Assembly (NCBI RefSeq): GCF_030867095.1
Contig: NC_081824.1
Coordinates: forward strand, 47,588,882 to 47,652,881
Source: Alligator mississippiensis
Taxonomy: Eukaryota; Chordata; Crocodylia; Alligatoridae
Direction: 5' to 3'
Length of the DNA stretch: 64,000 nucleotides
Both the position numbers and the translations under genes were made by a program. Shown one piece after another: positions 1-11,999 of this stretch (positions are counted from its first letter, which is position 1; every line of letters starts with the position of its first letter). The notes beneath the pieces are model-generated. The model searched no databases, had not been told where the DNA came from, and saw nothing but the letters and a program-made list of their open reading frames with translations.

Positions 1-1094
1 TTGATGAATACATATTTTTAAATAAATGGGACTTCTTGAAAACAAGTGGCTGAAATCCCATGAATACCAGAATCATGCTGTTTATTTGTACATCCATGGA
101 TGCCCACTTGATCTTGCTCAAGGAGGTCAATAGGAAAGCTCTCTTTGACTTCAGTAAGGCAGGATTAGGCACCATATCTTTCCTGAACACTATAAACTCT
201 CAGAAGAATAAACAGTTACAGCACATTTCTTGGACTATATTTCATTCCTTTTGCCTTGCTTAACTATGTCAGCTTCTGCTTTCTGTGTAAGATAAAGCAC
301 AGGGAGAATCACCTATTTGTAATCTCAGCAGAGCAGCCAAGAGCTTCATGAGCACAAAAAGCTGTATGCTCCAGTCAAAGGTGGTATAACCAGAATGGGA
401 TTGACTCATTTGAAGGGTAATACAGAGGGACTTGGCACAGTTACTGGCTGAACCCTATCAGTATATAAACTTAAAATGTTATTTTTGTTCATCTAGCTCT
501 AGCAATGTTCTCAAGCATTGAGTTAGTTTTCTTGTTTAGTTGCACCTTTATCTGAGGTTGTGAAATTTCATTATAGACATGCTTGTAACATGGATGAGTA
601 GTGTTCTTACAGTAAATAAACACACTGTTGCACCAAGATCTTAAGTGCCTGAAGTTGCACTGAGTCAGTGGTGAGAGACCAGAAATTTACTAGGACTGTA
701 GAATCCCCTATTCTACTAAAGGCTAAGCAGACTACAGACACCTCAAACTTCACCATTTCACCTGCCTCAGTGATTTTGGTTTCATATTCAATTTTGGCGT
801 GAAAATTCTAAGCATTAACAATGACTTTCACTTTCCCAGTCCCAGCAGCATCTCAACTTAAATTTTTGCCTTCCTGTCTTCTCACTGTTACCAGAGCACT
901 CGCTCGTCATTTCAATGCCATCTTACTGAGTTCCGACAAAAGAATGGGAACAGAAGATATTGCAAAGTTTGGCAAATCTGAGTTATCATTGTTTCTTGCT
1001 TTTTTTCATTTTAATTAGGCAGACTATGACACTATATTAATGTGGTTTATGTTTTTATTAGACACATCGTTAAACTTAGAGGAGACAGTGACTA

Positions 1095-2290
1095 ACCTGT
1101 GAAGACTGAATTGATTTAGCCTCAGGCATTCTGACTGTCTCTACTTAGCCATATAGGCTAGGGACAGAAGTTACATACAAACGGGTTTAAATTATCAGAA
1201 ACCAGTTTAAACCTGTAACAGAACAGAAGTTCAGCATAAACCAGTTTCAAGATGAAGAAACTGAGTTTAAGATAAACCTGGATGAATGTAGTGTTAAACT
1301 TAACTGATTTAGGTTAAACTAGTTTATGGAACTTCTGTCCCAGATCCCCTCCCAACTCAAGTTACCTCACAGTCCTCCAGCATCCCAGGATTCTTTGCAG
1401 CCCTAGGCTGTGCTGTCTGCTCCAGTGGAGCAGGGCTAGCTGTGTCTCCAGCTGTCACAAAGCAGAGGCATTAAAGCCTCTGCTCCCTAGCCTGATTCCT
1501 GCCTGCACCTCTCAGCCTGGCGGGAACAGACCCCCACACACCCTAGCCTTGGTCTGCACAGTACAGGGGGAGGCAAAGCTCCCAAAATGGGAGCTTTTCA
1601 TCCCCTGCAGCCTTGTGACCTAGGCTGGGATCAGCTCAGTCCCGCCCCTTCACCAGCCACTTGCCTCTTTGAGAGGTGGGGGGGAACACACATTCCCAGC
1701 CACTGCAAGCACCCCCACGTGCTCTGCACAGCAGGGGGGAGGTGTTGGGCCAGGTTGTGCATTTCCCCAGCCCCCACCTCTCAGAAAGGCTGGCAGGGGG
1801 GCAGGACTGGGGCTTTCCCAGCTGACTCGCTAGGCTGTGGGTGGGGGAAAAGCTCCTCTGTGGGGGTTTTCCTCCTCCTACCTATGCCATGCACCCCTGC
1901 TGGGGGGCCGGTGCCAGGCTGGGGGTACTTTTTTCTCCCTTGCCTCTCCTCTGTCTGTTATAGTGGCGGGTGACTAGTGAGAGGTCAGGGCTGAGGAGAG
2001 CTGGCCTGCTAGCTCTCCCCATCCCTATGGCTGACAGCAGGGGGTGGGGGCGTGTCCAGCAGTCAGTCAAGTGTAGGCTACCAGTTGGCTGGGTTTGGCA
2101 GCCTTCAGCAGTGTCCAGCATGACAGGAGGCATATGTGAGCACCCCCAAGGTCCTGGCCTGTACTGCAGTCTTCTGCCTGCTTTGGCCACTAGAACACTG
2201 AACATCAGTTCAGTTCATTATTGATCCAATCTACACAGCATATAAAAACCTACGAAGATTGAATCGATTCCACCTCAGGCTGTACTTATA
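1095..2290. repeat. Dispersed element with inverted-repeat head and GC-rich interior (copy A)
   Basis: The head at about 1149-1340 opens with GGGACAGAAGTT and closes with AACTTCTGTCCC. It therefore forms an inverted repeat around several GTTTAAAC-like words. A closely related head lies at 51968-52190. The interior to about 2225 is GC-rich and has at least two similar segments about 165 bases apart, starting near 1554 and 1719. A word resembling GAAGACTGAATTGATT occurs at 1102 and again, diverged, near 2255, flanking the unit. A similar tail word is at 53845. I cannot name the family. Confidence 0.6.
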
Positions 2291-3204
2291 AAGCTCTAAA
2301 ATGCCAGAAGGAGGCATTTTAGTGAACAAGTCATCAAGGATATTTGCCATCTCACTTACCAATATTAGGATGCTCCTGGAATAAGTACTGGTAATGGAAA
2401 CCTGAATAGCAGCTTTTTAAAAAATGAATAAATAAAATAATGCTGCCTTTTTCCTTTTTGCCAAATCCTGGCAGAAAAAAATTGACAGATCACCACAGCT
2501 AATTTAGGACATCAGAATGAAATTGTTTTATATTTCTGTACTGAAATGAAACCACAGGCACTTAAAAGGCTCGACCTGGTGCAACATGCAGCAACCATTA
2601 CTATTGACATCATTTTGAATCATTGTTTTAGGACTCATCATTTCATGTTACAATAAATTGATTTTTGACAATCCTTATCCTTCTGTTACAAGGATTTGAT
2701 TATTTCAGCTCTGGCTAGTTTAAAGGAAATGTTTATCCCTTACCAAAAACTTTAGTACATCACAAGTACCCTGACCAGAATAGTTCTACACTTTTGTTTA
2801 TATTGGAAATGAAAGAAATGGCTTCTCATTCCAGTGCTTGAGTTGCCCTTTCTAGTGTACACTAGGACTATGAGGAGAAAGAATTGTCAGAGTTGCTTTA
2901 CATACATCAAACAAATGTGTTTAATTTTAAGTTCAACGAACTCTAACTGTGTTAAGGACTGCACGGTATTTATAAGGACTTATATTTAACATGTAATAAG
3001 TATAGTACATTCCATTACATATACCATTTATTTAATCTTTAACCGGAAGTTAGCTGGTGTAAGCTATTTTATGTCTGTTCATTCTCCAGTAGAAGTAAAT
3101 TGGAGGTTTGCCACTAATTTAAGGATTTAAGGTATTTAACAAGTGTGTGGTTACAACAGTGTTAAAAATCCAACATACACAAGATCCACTTTTACAGGCT
3201 TACC

Positions 3205-3760
3205 TGAAGATGGAAACAGATGTTGCCTTTGTGCCGCTATAAAAAACTTGTGGTGACAGAGTAACAGTAAATAGATGTCTATTGCTTTTGTTGCACCACA
3301 GTGTGGCTACGACAAAGGTAGAAATAAAACGTGCCACTTAATTGCAGTGGACATCTATTTGCCTTATGGCAGAAGAGCACAGAGAGGTCTGGTGGCCTGT
3401 GACAAGCGTTTCTGGAGCTTATGGGGCTGGTCCTGTGTGTCCTGGGAAATACCCTGGGATTGCAGTGGACTCTCCTAGCTCTCCCTGTTTCCAGAGATGT
3501 AGTCCTGGGATCTCTGGGGCATATCTCTGGAAGCAGGGAAGTCGGGGCTCCCTACTTGCAGTGGCATGCCTGTGGCAATCTCTAGAAACCCCAGAGATTG
3601 CCAAAGATGCATCTCTGGAAGCAGGTAACATGTCTCCCATTGTCCTAGAAAATCAGCGGGTGGGACGACAAGTGATACATGCTTGGCCCAAATAAGTGAA
3701 TCAATTGGGCCTCGCACCGCTGATCTGCTTCATTTGGAGACATCTATTTCTAGCCTTAGT
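3205..3760. repeat. Dispersed repeat, partner of the copy at 41540-41730
   Basis: The segment 3205-3370 matches the reverse complement of about 41540-41730. Shared landmarks are a GATGGAAACAGA-like start, a TGTGCCGCTATAAAAAA-like word, and a GGACATCTATT end. Within the copy, the word ATAGATGTCT near 3271 is mirrored by AGACATCTAT near 3737, suggesting terminal inverted repeats. No coding potential was seen. The open frames in this stretch are chance. Confidence 0.5.
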
Positions 3761-3919
3761 GTCTTCTACAACTGGCACAAAGTCAGATATAGGTTTGAGT
3801 TTAGAATGTTGTCGTTTAAACAGTCAAAGTCTTCAATGGACCTGGGCTAGCTCAAAAGATGGCTACTATATTTAAGATATAGATTTTACGGTCTCTATTT
3901 GAACAGTGATCCACATATA

Positions 3920-5067
3920 ACCACAGCAATAAGAAGGCTTTTGATACAGTCTCCCACAACATTCTCCCAGGCAAGCTAAGGAAGTGTGGGCTGGATGAAT
4001 GGATGGTAAGGTAGATAGAAAAGTGGCTGGAGCATTGGGTTCAGAGGGTAATAATCAATGGCTCAACATCTAGTTGGCAGGTGGTATTAAGTGGAGTGCC
4101 CCAGGGGTCGGTCCTGGGGTCAGTTTTGTTCAATGTCTTCATCAATGACCTGGAAGATGACACAGAGTGCACCCTCAGCGAGTTTTCAGATGACACCAAG
4201 CTCGGAGGAGTAGTAGATATGCTGGAGGGTAGGGCTAGGATTCAGAGTGACCTAGACAAATTGGAGTATTGGGCCAAAAGGAATCTCATGAGGTTCAACA
4301 TGGACAAGTGAAAAGTCCTGCACTTAGGACTGAACAATCCCATGCACCAGTACAGGCTGGGGGCTGACTGGCTGGGCAGCAGCTCTGCAGAAAAGGACCT
4401 GGGGGTTACAGTGGACAATTAGGTGAATATGAGTCAGTAGTGTGCCCTTGTTGCCAAGAAGGCTAATGGCATACTGGGCTGCATTGGTATGTGTGTTGTC
4501 AGCAGGTCAAGGGAAGTGATTATTCCCCTCTTCAGCACTGGTGAGGCCACATCTGGAGTACTGTGTCCAGTTTTGGGCCCCTCACTACAGAAAGTATATG
4601 GACAAATTGGAGAGTCCAGCGGAGGGCAGCAAAATGGCTCTGGGGTTGGGGCACATGATTTCTGAGGACAGACTGAGGGAACTGGGCTTATTTAGTTCAG
4701 AGAAAAGAAGGCCAAGAGGGGATTTAATAGCAGGCTTCAACTACCTGAAGTGGGGTTCAAAAGAGGATGGAGCTAGACTGTTCTCAGTTGTGGCAGATGA
4801 TAGAACAAAGAGCAACTGTCTCAAGTTGCTGCAAGGCAAGTTTAGGTTAAATATTAGGAAGAATTTTCTTACGAGGAGGGTATTAAAACACTGGAACAGG
4901 TTGCCCAGAGAGGTGGTGGAAGCTCCAACGTTGGAGGTTTTTAAGGCTCAGCTGCACAAAGCTTTGGCTGGGATAATCTAGTTGGAGATGGTCCTGCTTT
5001 GAGCAGGGGATTGAACTAGAGGACCTCCTGAGGCCCCTTCCAACCCTAATTTTCTATGATTCTATAA
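3920..5067 (+). mobile_element. CR1 LINE, 5'-truncated, with degraded reverse transcriptase
   Basis: The translated frames show the end of a non-LTR reverse transcriptase. A KAFDTVSHN-like motif at about 3932 is followed by [14 protein letters not shown] and INDLED at 4095-4155, then SDDTKLGG where FADD is expected. Downstream are the CR1 thumb and C-terminal segments (LEYCVQFWAPHY near 4550; NFLTRRVLKHWNRLPREV near 4860). Stops and frame changes (for example at 4309 and 4420) make it inactive. The 3' end at 5030-5067 carries the CR1 signature CTATGATTCTAT. Orientation matches MCPH1. Confidence 0.93.
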
Positions 5068-5431
5068 GATGGAGCTTTTCAGCATCTTGCCCACATTATT
5101 GGAACTACTAGCTACAAGACCTAAAAATATCCACCATGCTCACTTGCCAAAGAGAATCATAAAGCCACTTTAATTAACATCAACTTTTAGTAAAAAAAAA
5201 TAGCATAAATATGTGAAGGAAAGTTTAATCCTTCTACCTCCACTGCAAGAAGAGAGAGAATTCAGGGGAGAATGGAGAACCAAATAGAGCTTCTGTTTCA
5301 ACTACCTTCTGGCTTTATATATTTGTAAGCATTTTGGGTGAGCACTGTAAAAAAAGTACCTGGAATGTCTGTTCAACCTTTATCTACGTAATATTTTTGT
5401 CTTTGTGGCCACAGGCTATACTTGTCTAAAG

Positions 5432-5780
5432 CACGAGTGTTCAATCCCTGGCCTCCAGACCAGATCTCACCTCTGGTGTGATCTCACCTCTGGGGAGTCC
5501 TGTGGGCTGTGGTCCTGTGTGCTAGGTTGGGCATGCAGGATGGTACAGGACTTAATCCCAATATGTAGGTGTGGGAAGTGCCCCTGGAGCCTGATCCCAG
5601 CATGTAGGACAGGGCAGAGGCAGCACAGGACCCCCAGAGCCCAAACCCTGCGCACAGGACCAGGTGACGGCAGCATGGGGCCCCAAAGCCCTATCCTGGC
5701 ACACAGGGTCTACTCTAGCCCACAGACTGGCCCCCATGCCCTTCGTCTGGCCCACTGCATCAAAAGGTTTAGTGGCACTA
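5432..5780. mobile_element. hAT-type miniature element with 8-base target duplication
   Basis: The 349-base segment is flanked on both sides by the identical 8-mer GTCTAAAG (5424-5431 and 5781-5788). The ends are short imperfect inverted repeats (CACGAGTG against TAGTGCC read from the right end). An 8-base duplication is the hallmark of hAT transposition. The interior is GC-rich, partly repetitive and non-coding. No transposase remains, so it would have been mobilised in trans. Confidence 0.75.
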
Positions 5781-6033
5781 GTCTAAAGTATTCTGAGGTA
5801 CTTTATTATGAATACTAATGAGAAGACATTATTAAAAAGAATTGTTTTAGCATTTTAGCAAAAGACAAATCTAGATATAGTTTTCCTGTCAATCAATTTT
5901 TTCAACTCTCTATATAAAATTTGCACTAATATACAGTAATTCTGTTTCTGAAGGCAAAGTCTAATTTTACTTACCGGCTAAAAACAGAAGTAATACATGT
6001 TCATTATTAATTTCCTTGTTTCTTTCCAAACAG

Positions 6034-6271
6034 ATCTGCAGACTTCAACGCCACCTATCAACAGAAAAATACCAACAGGATCTTTTTAAAAATCAGCCTG
6101 TAATGTTTATATCTCTTACCAGCCAACCGCCCTGTGACAAGCTAAGTGAACTTGTACGATTATGTGGAGGAAAAGTTTGTAAAACCCTGCGTCAGGCAAA
6201 AATCTGCATAGGAGAATATTTGGGAAAGCAGCAACCTGAAATAAAATATTTATCAGAAAAATGGATATTAG
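6034..6271 (+). CDS. MCPH1: MCPH1 (microcephalin) penultimate coding exon, third BRCT domain
   Basis: This 238-base exon encodes 79 codons plus one base. It begins ICRLQRHLSTEKYQ and ends at KYLSEKWIL, where the split G completes an Asp codon in the next exon. It covers most of the third BRCT domain. Visible hallmarks are the VMFIS strand, the LVRLCGGKV glycine turn, and the conserved Trp in SEKWIL near the domain end. Microcephalin is a nuclear and centrosomal protein of chromosome condensation and DNA damage signalling. Its C-terminal BRCT pair binds phosphorylated H2AX in mammals. The acceptor is CAG at 6031-6033 and the donor GTAAGT starts at 6272. A second possible acceptor a few bases inside (CTGCAG) is less likely because the residues before it align with the mammalian protein. 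The upstream exons lie outside the window. Confidence 0.95.
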
Positions 6272-8588
6272 GTAAGTTATGTTATTTTAATCCAAATAAA
6301 ATATTATGAAATGTGCATTCAAACACTAAATACAGGCAGTCAGAAGGTCACCAGAGTTTGTGGAAAGAGGAGAATGGCACAGCTCCTCTTCATTTTTAGG
6401 AGAACCTATTTCCAAGCTGTAGAGACTTTCTTGTAAAAGTGGGGCTGCATTGATATTAGGACTCACCATTGTGAATTTGACCAAGCACCATGCCATGCAA
6501 AGCACTTCATAATGTACCATGTACCTTTACTGTGCATTGTTTCATTTACATGTCATTCATATTTAACTAAACTAAGGTATGGAAAAACATCCAAGGACAG
6601 TGTCCCCAGGCAAAAAATAAACGAATCTTTTGCAAGATTATAAAAAAGAGCAAGATTCTCAGCTGATGAAAATTGAGTCATAGCTCATCATAACTCATAG
6701 ATACTGACATAAACTATATATAGTACGTACATACCTGAAGGTTATTAGCTGTAACCATTGCTATTGTGGCAGAAGGTTTTCTTTCTAAAATCCCTGGGTA
6801 CTAAGTTCCTAGGATTTAATGGTTCTGGGATGAAGGGTAGGGCTTTTTGTTCATGTGCTTGTACATGTGCTTGTTAGACACCATAGGAATTAATTGTAAA
6901 TATGAGCTTTGTGCCAGAAACTGGGTGTTGGTGTAGAACTCCCCCTTCCCATAGAAAAGTTATGGTGATCAACTTGGGTTTCAGAACCCACAGGTTGAGT
7001 GTGTCTATCTTTAGGTAAGATACAAGTCTTCTTCTAAGAAGGATGTCTTTATATAATGAATTCCAAGAAAATAAGATATTGTTACTCTGAAATAGTTATC
7101 TTGCCAATAAATCAGCTTCACATTCTGGCTCTTGAGCAGATAATTACTTGGGTACAATGGTGATGAGTGTGGTACATAGAGCTAAATTATTGAAGACAGA
7201 AAAAGGAAGTCCTAATTAGGTGTTAATAAAATCAGTCTGTTTTTATCATGAAGCATGTCTGAGAACGTCTGAAGGTTGAAAGAGTTACTGAAGGGAAAAA
7301 CCGCTTGTCTAAACGTAAGTGTATTTGATACTTCAGAAAAGAAAAGATAGAATGATAGAGTAGAAAGAGAAATGAGTTTCTATTTAGAACCAATATATAT
7401 TGTTCTGCAAAGTGGAAGCTACTATCTACTTTTCACCAGTTTCATAGCAGAATTAAAGAACACGTGCCAAAAAAAGAAAAGATTAAATGAGAAAGCATAT
7501 TATGGACTCCCGAGAACCAGAAACAGGGTCAGAGTGCAAGCTTGAAAATGTGATATGTTAAATTAAACCAAACATCAGACATGTTAGTACTGCAAAAATA
7601 ACTCACAGTTGGACAGAAATAATTTGGATTAACACTCCATTCCATTTGAAATTGTACATAGTTCAATGCCTACCTCTTCCTTTAATTATGTAATGTTAAT
7701 GTTGGTTTTTTCTGTGTTCATTTTTTCTCTCACTCCTGGGATCTTCTTTTTCTGCAGTGCCTTTTTGAGTATTAGAGAGTATAAGTGTGCTACATTCTAA
7801 TGGGAAGTAATGGAATAGCTCTAGAATGGTCTGGCCAAAATATTGTAACTTCATAATAATTTCCTTCTAATTTTATGTTGACTTGTTTTAAATGTCTGTC
7901 TTTTTTGTTGTTGTTTGGGGGTTTGTTTCACTGTCTAAATCATTTTAGAAGAAATATTAGCACTGAATAAAGATCCTCAAAATGTATGAATGTAGCACTG
8001 GAGTCTGGAGGTGAGATTTCCTGCACCTGACTACCAGAACAGGTATTAAGGTCAAAACATTCATAAGTACTGAGCTACTAGGTACCCAACTAGACTGGGA
8101 CCATGATAGGTTGGGAAGCTGAGTCCTCAGCTTTAGAACATCATCATTAGGCAGGAGAGGTACTCTACTATTGACGTATCTGTGCCTGCAAAATCAGCAA
8201 TCAAGCACATCTATTTGTAGCATGGGAGGCACTGCACCCACAAAATGCTTTAGAGCCCAGCTGTCAAATGTGCAGTCTGCAGACCATATGCAATCATGAT
8301 GCATCCTATGGGTTCCCACCCACCATTCTTGCTGCTGCTGTTGGGGTCTCCAAACTCCCCCCTCCTCCTCCAACTTCTGCTTCCTGCCCCTGCACCTTGG
8401 GGTGGGGTGGCACTTCCCACAGAGCCTCAGGAGTTTGCACAGCGTGTGTAGCAAGGGGCCTGTGAAGTCAGCGCAGCTCTCACAGTTGGGGAGACTGATT
8501 TAGATGAAGAGTACAGATCTGTATTTCCGCAGCTTGGGCCCTCCTCTACAAATGTGTCAGTTCATATCTGAATTAGAACTCATAGCAG

Positions 8589-8985
8589 AGGTGATATCTT
8601 TTATTAGATCAACTAAATATTTGCAAAAAAAAAAAAATCTTTATTTGCAAGCTTTCAGGTGCATACACCCTTCAAAGACTGTTCCAACTTTTATCTGAGC
8701 CTAATTTGCACAAAATGTACTATTCCAACCAGGAGATTTTACAGCACCTTCAGCTCTTCTGTGAAATATGAATTTTCATTTCTACATAGGAGTATTTTAC
8801 AATCTTTGCATTCTCGTATGCCTGAAGAAGGATGTATGCGCCCGCTCGAAAGCTTACAAATACTTTTTTTTTTTTTTGCAAATATCTAGTTGGTCTACTA
8901 AAAGATATTACCTCTGCCACGAGTTCTGATTCCTTTTACCTGTAAACCAATATGGCTACAACCTGCATACCTCATTTCGTATCTA
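8589..8985. repeat. Fold-back repeat, family member 1
   Basis: The left arm near 8589-8660 (AGGTGATATCTTTTATTAGA, then an A-run and CAAGCTTTC) is mirrored by the right arm at 8846-8918 (GAAAGCTTACAAATAC, T-run, then a TTGGTCTACTAAAAGATATT-like word). To the right is a tail, 8918-8965, ending in a TATGGCTACAACC word. The same arms and tail recur in the repeats at 23063, 38245 and 58385. It is non-coding and the family name is not known to me. Confidence 0.7.
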
Positions 8986-9004
8986 TGATTGATCAAAACT
9001 GATG

Positions 9005-10275
9005 TATTCCAGTACACTGTACAACATCTCTTTGTTGTGGGCAGGTCTTGTCTGACCAATCTCATCTCCTTCTGTGACCAGGTCTCTTGCCACCTGGACA
9101 CGGGAGACATGGTAGACATTATATACCTAGACTTCCAAAAGGCTTTTGATCTAGTATCCCTATTTCCTTCTGGGGAAACTGGAAGATTGTGGGCTCAGCT
9201 GCTCAATGGTACAGTGGGCAGGAAACTGGCTACAGGGTAGGGCACAGAGAGTTCTCATGAATGGATCTGTGTTGTCCAGGTGTGAAGTGTCCAGTGGTAT
9301 CCCCCAGGGGTCCATGCTAGGACCAGTGCTTTTCAACATCTTTATCAATGATTTGGATGGGAGAGTGAAAAGCTTGCTGGCCAAGTTTGCAGACAACACC
9401 AAGTTATGGGGCAATGTGGTCACATCAGAAGATAGGTTGCAGATACAGGCTGACCTGGACAGGCTCAGGAGTTGGGCAGACTGGAACCAGATGAAGTTTA
9501 ATACTCCCAAGTGTAAGGTGCTCCATCTAGGGGCAAACAACCCTCAACATACATACAGGCTCAATGATGACAGCTTGACTTGCACCACCACCAAAAGGGA
9601 CCTAGGGGTAATGATTGACCATCATGTGAATATGAGCCATCAGTGTGAGGTGGTGGCCAACAGGGCAAACAACACGCTGGTATGCATCAACCAATGCATC
9701 TCATATAAAACTAAGGAAATGATACTCCCGCTGTACTCAGCCGTGGTGAGACCACAGTTGGAGTACTGCATCCAGTTCTGGGCACCGCACTTCAATAAGG
9801 ACGTGGAAAAACTTGAGAGGGTCCAGAAAAAAGCCACCCGTATGATCAGGGACTTGCAAGGCAAGCCATACGAGGAAAGGCTGAGGGACCTGGGCCTCTT
9901 CAAGCTGAAAAGAGAGAAGGTTGAGAAGGGACATCATAGCAGTTTACCGCTATATCAGAAAAGTACATCAGGAGCTCGGTGAACAACTGTTCACTAGGGC
10001 ACCCCCGGGGAAGACCAGGACCAATGGATACAAATACCTGGAAGGTCATTTCAGGCTTAATATCAGGAAAAACTTCTTCACAGTAAGGGTGTCCAGACTG
10101 TGGAATAAACGCCCTCCAGAGGTGGTACAGTCACCTACCCTGGAGGTTTTCAAGATGAGACTGGACAGTCACCTCACTGGGGTCACTTGACCCCAGTTGT
10201 CTTCCTTCCTAGAGCGGGGAAACTGGACCAGATAATATGCAAAGTCCCTTCCAGCCCCTAACAATCTATCAAGCT
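9005..10275 (+). mobile_element. CR1-like LINE, 5'-truncated, second subfamily
   Basis: This is a better preserved reverse-transcriptase tail than the copy at 3920. It has YLDFQKAFDLVS near 9125, GIPQGSMLGPVLFNIFIND near 9300, FADNTKLWG near 9385 (Asn for the second catalytic Asp of FADD), and RPQLEYCIQFWAPHF near 9750. The C-terminal part continues in a second frame (GHFRLNIRKNFFTVRVS, 10040-10095), so at least one frameshift lies near 9930-9960. An upstream frame change sits near 9160. The 3' end (GTCCCTTCCAGCCCCTAAC, about 10243-10261) is typical of CR1 3' UTRs. It lies inside the last MCPH1 intron in the sense orientation. Confidence 0.92.
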
Positions 10276-10718
10276 CCTCCCAGGTTCCTGTATTAATCAG
10301 CTTGGATTTGGGGATTTGTCTTCTATAATGCTGTTGTAGTTATGGTCCTAGCTAATACAGTCACTTTTTTTACTCTGGAAACTCTACTCTCCACACCCAT
10401 TGTCAATTGCATTTTTGCCTGATTCATGCCTGCTGACCTTGAACGAGTTACTTCACAGCCAAATAGACAATAATATCAGATTATGTGTAATGTGTATGTT
10501 AATAATATAATAGATACCATTCTACCATTGCTTGTTTCTTGCATCAATCTAGCTCTCCAAATCTGTTAATACCAAAAATTCTGTGTGCTGAGTTGTTTAA
10601 TTAATAACACATATATTATAAAAATACATATTTGGGTATTTTTTATATCTTTGGGTCTATAAGAAACCATTTTTATGTATTGATTCCAAATAATTTGTTT
10701 CCTTTATATTTCTTTTAG

Positions 10719-10771
10719 ATTCAGTCACTCAGCATAAGATATGTCCTTTGGAAAACTACATATTTCAGTAA
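10719..10771 (+). CDS. MCPH1: MCPH1 terminal coding exon with stop codon
   Basis: This exon is too short to stand out as an open frame. After the TTTTAG acceptor, joining the G at 6271 to AT gives DSVTQHKICPLENYIFQ followed by TAA at 10769-10771. The peptide matches the known mammalian C-terminus in length and pattern (a D-S-x-T-Q-H-K start, an ENY core and a final Gln). It completes the last helix of the third BRCT domain. The agreement of splice phase, peptide and stop makes this firm. Confidence 0.95.
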
Positions 10772-11008
10772 TGAGCTAACTCAAGAGCTCCCATATGGTT
10801 TTGAGGAAATTAAGCATTTGGATTTAGCTTTAATAAGATTCTGAACAGTGAATGAAAGATTTATCAAAGAGCAAGTAATGGATTTGTGAATGCAGCCAAA
10901 TGTTCTCTAAAGTTTTGTCAGTGTCATGTAAGTATGTATCTGATGATTGTTTTGTAATGGCCTTTTGTAATAAAGTGTTTGCCTAATAAATATCCTTTTG
11001 TTTTTTAT
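10772..11008 (+). other. MCPH1: MCPH1 3' UTR with two polyadenylation signals
   Basis: The AT-rich 3' UTR follows the stop codon. AATAAA occurs at 10969-10974 and again at 10985-10990, followed by a T-rich stretch (TTTTGTTTTTTATTT) suitable as a downstream element. Cleavage is therefore expected around 11000-11010. The exact end is inferred, not seen. This gives a compact 3' UTR of about 230 bases. Confidence 0.8.
10969..10990 (+). terminator. MCPH1: Tandem AATAAA poly(A) signals of MCPH1
   Basis: Two perfect AATAAA hexamers lie 10 bases apart, 198 and 214 bases after the stop codon. T-rich sequence follows. Either could direct cleavage near 11000-11010. Confidence 0.8.
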
Positions 11009-11995
11009 TTCTGACCTCATTATACACAGAGCGTAACTGTTTCAAATCACCTATATGACAGAAGACGTGTCTACAGTATCATCAGGAGTTCTTATTGTAG
11101 CCCATATTAGCATAGCAGAGCCACCCCTATTTTAGCTATTCCTGAGCAACCATAGTAACAAAGATGCAGTGGCATAGGCTCAACCAGGTTGTCCAAGACC
11201 CTGGACACCCATTTGAGCTAAAGCCGATGCTACTGTGTCTTCACTGGCCCCAGAAGAGTAACACACATAAAAAAGGGTAGACACTTAAGATTCCCAGATA
11301 GTCAATGGGGAGTGGGGCATCCAGATCACATAAGCACTGAGTAGGCAAGTACCTAAATTCCAGCATAATTCTGGCTCTGGCTCTGGTTTATAGGCACTGT
11401 TCAGACTTGGTTCTTAAAAGCATTAATGAGTTGAAAATTGGACCTAAGACTAAGTTACTTAATTGCTCTAAACATAAAAATTGTCTTCCGACTGCTTTTT
11501 AAGTCACAGTGTTAGATCTAATTTTTAAGCAAATTATCTAGTATATATTTAGATATAAGTATACAGCCTCATTCAATTAGATACAAAATGTCTTGAGGAT
11601 GACATCAGTACCAGTACAAGTAATAGATAATCATGTAATTTCATTTCACTATGCTGTTCATGCCTTTCAAGCCCTGTTGTCTCCTCAGAGACCTGTTAAA
11701 ATAAGGCCATGGAAAATGTGTACTACGGATAAAAAATAATATTCCAAGGAAAAATCATGGAGCTACCAAAGCTCATATCTTTTCAGCATCACTTTTCTGC
11801 TCATTGCTCTAGCTCTCCATTGGTCCCCAATACCAAGATCTAGAAGTATACCCAAAGATTGATAGTTAACCAAATGCTCTATGTGGCTTTAGGTATATTA
11901 GACTGTGTAAGTCCTCTGAGGCAAGAACTTTGTTATTAAATTAGTTCTGCACAGCATACCACACAATCCTAAATTATAGAATTAATAATTTACAC
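11009..11995. other. Intergenic, no feature recognised
   Basis: AT-rich sequence just downstream of MCPH1. I see no exon, RNA gene or bounded repeat. Confidence 0.6.
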
Positions 11996-11999
11996 ATTA

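Larger units (their letters stand above)
1..6033 (+). other. MCPH1: MCPH1 intron (3' part), repeat-rich
   Basis: This is intronic sequence upstream of the penultimate coding exon, ending in a pyrimidine-rich tract and CAG acceptor at 6031-6033. I see no exon in 1-6033. The first 1090 bases and 2300-3200 are AT-rich with no recognised gene or repeat. The rest holds a head repeat with a GC-rich interior (1149-2290), a dispersed repeat (3205-3760), a CR1 copy (3920-5067) and a hAT miniature element (5432-5780), each listed separately. The short open frames in the GC-rich part show no protein-like features. Confidence 0.8.
6272..10718 (+). other. MCPH1: MCPH1 last intron
   Basis: The intron starts GTAAGT and ends in a pyrimidine tract, TTTTAG, at 10718. 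It is phase 1: the last base of the upstream exon (G, 6271) and the first two of the next (AT) make one Asp codon. It carries a fold-back repeat (8589-8985) and a CR1 copy (9005-10275). At 8250-8470 is a GC-richer segment beginning CAGCTGTCAAATGTGCAGTC that resembles the start of hAT-like repeats, but I could not fix its ends. The stretches 6272-8250 and 10276-10718 are AT-rich and show nothing else. Confidence 0.9.

Noticed and set aside
1..11010. Possible ANGPT2 exons, since mammals carry this gene inside an MCPH1 intron
   Set aside because: No fibrinogen-like or coiled-coil coding exon was seen on the minus strand. In mammals ANGPT2 lies in an earlier intron, which would be left of this window.
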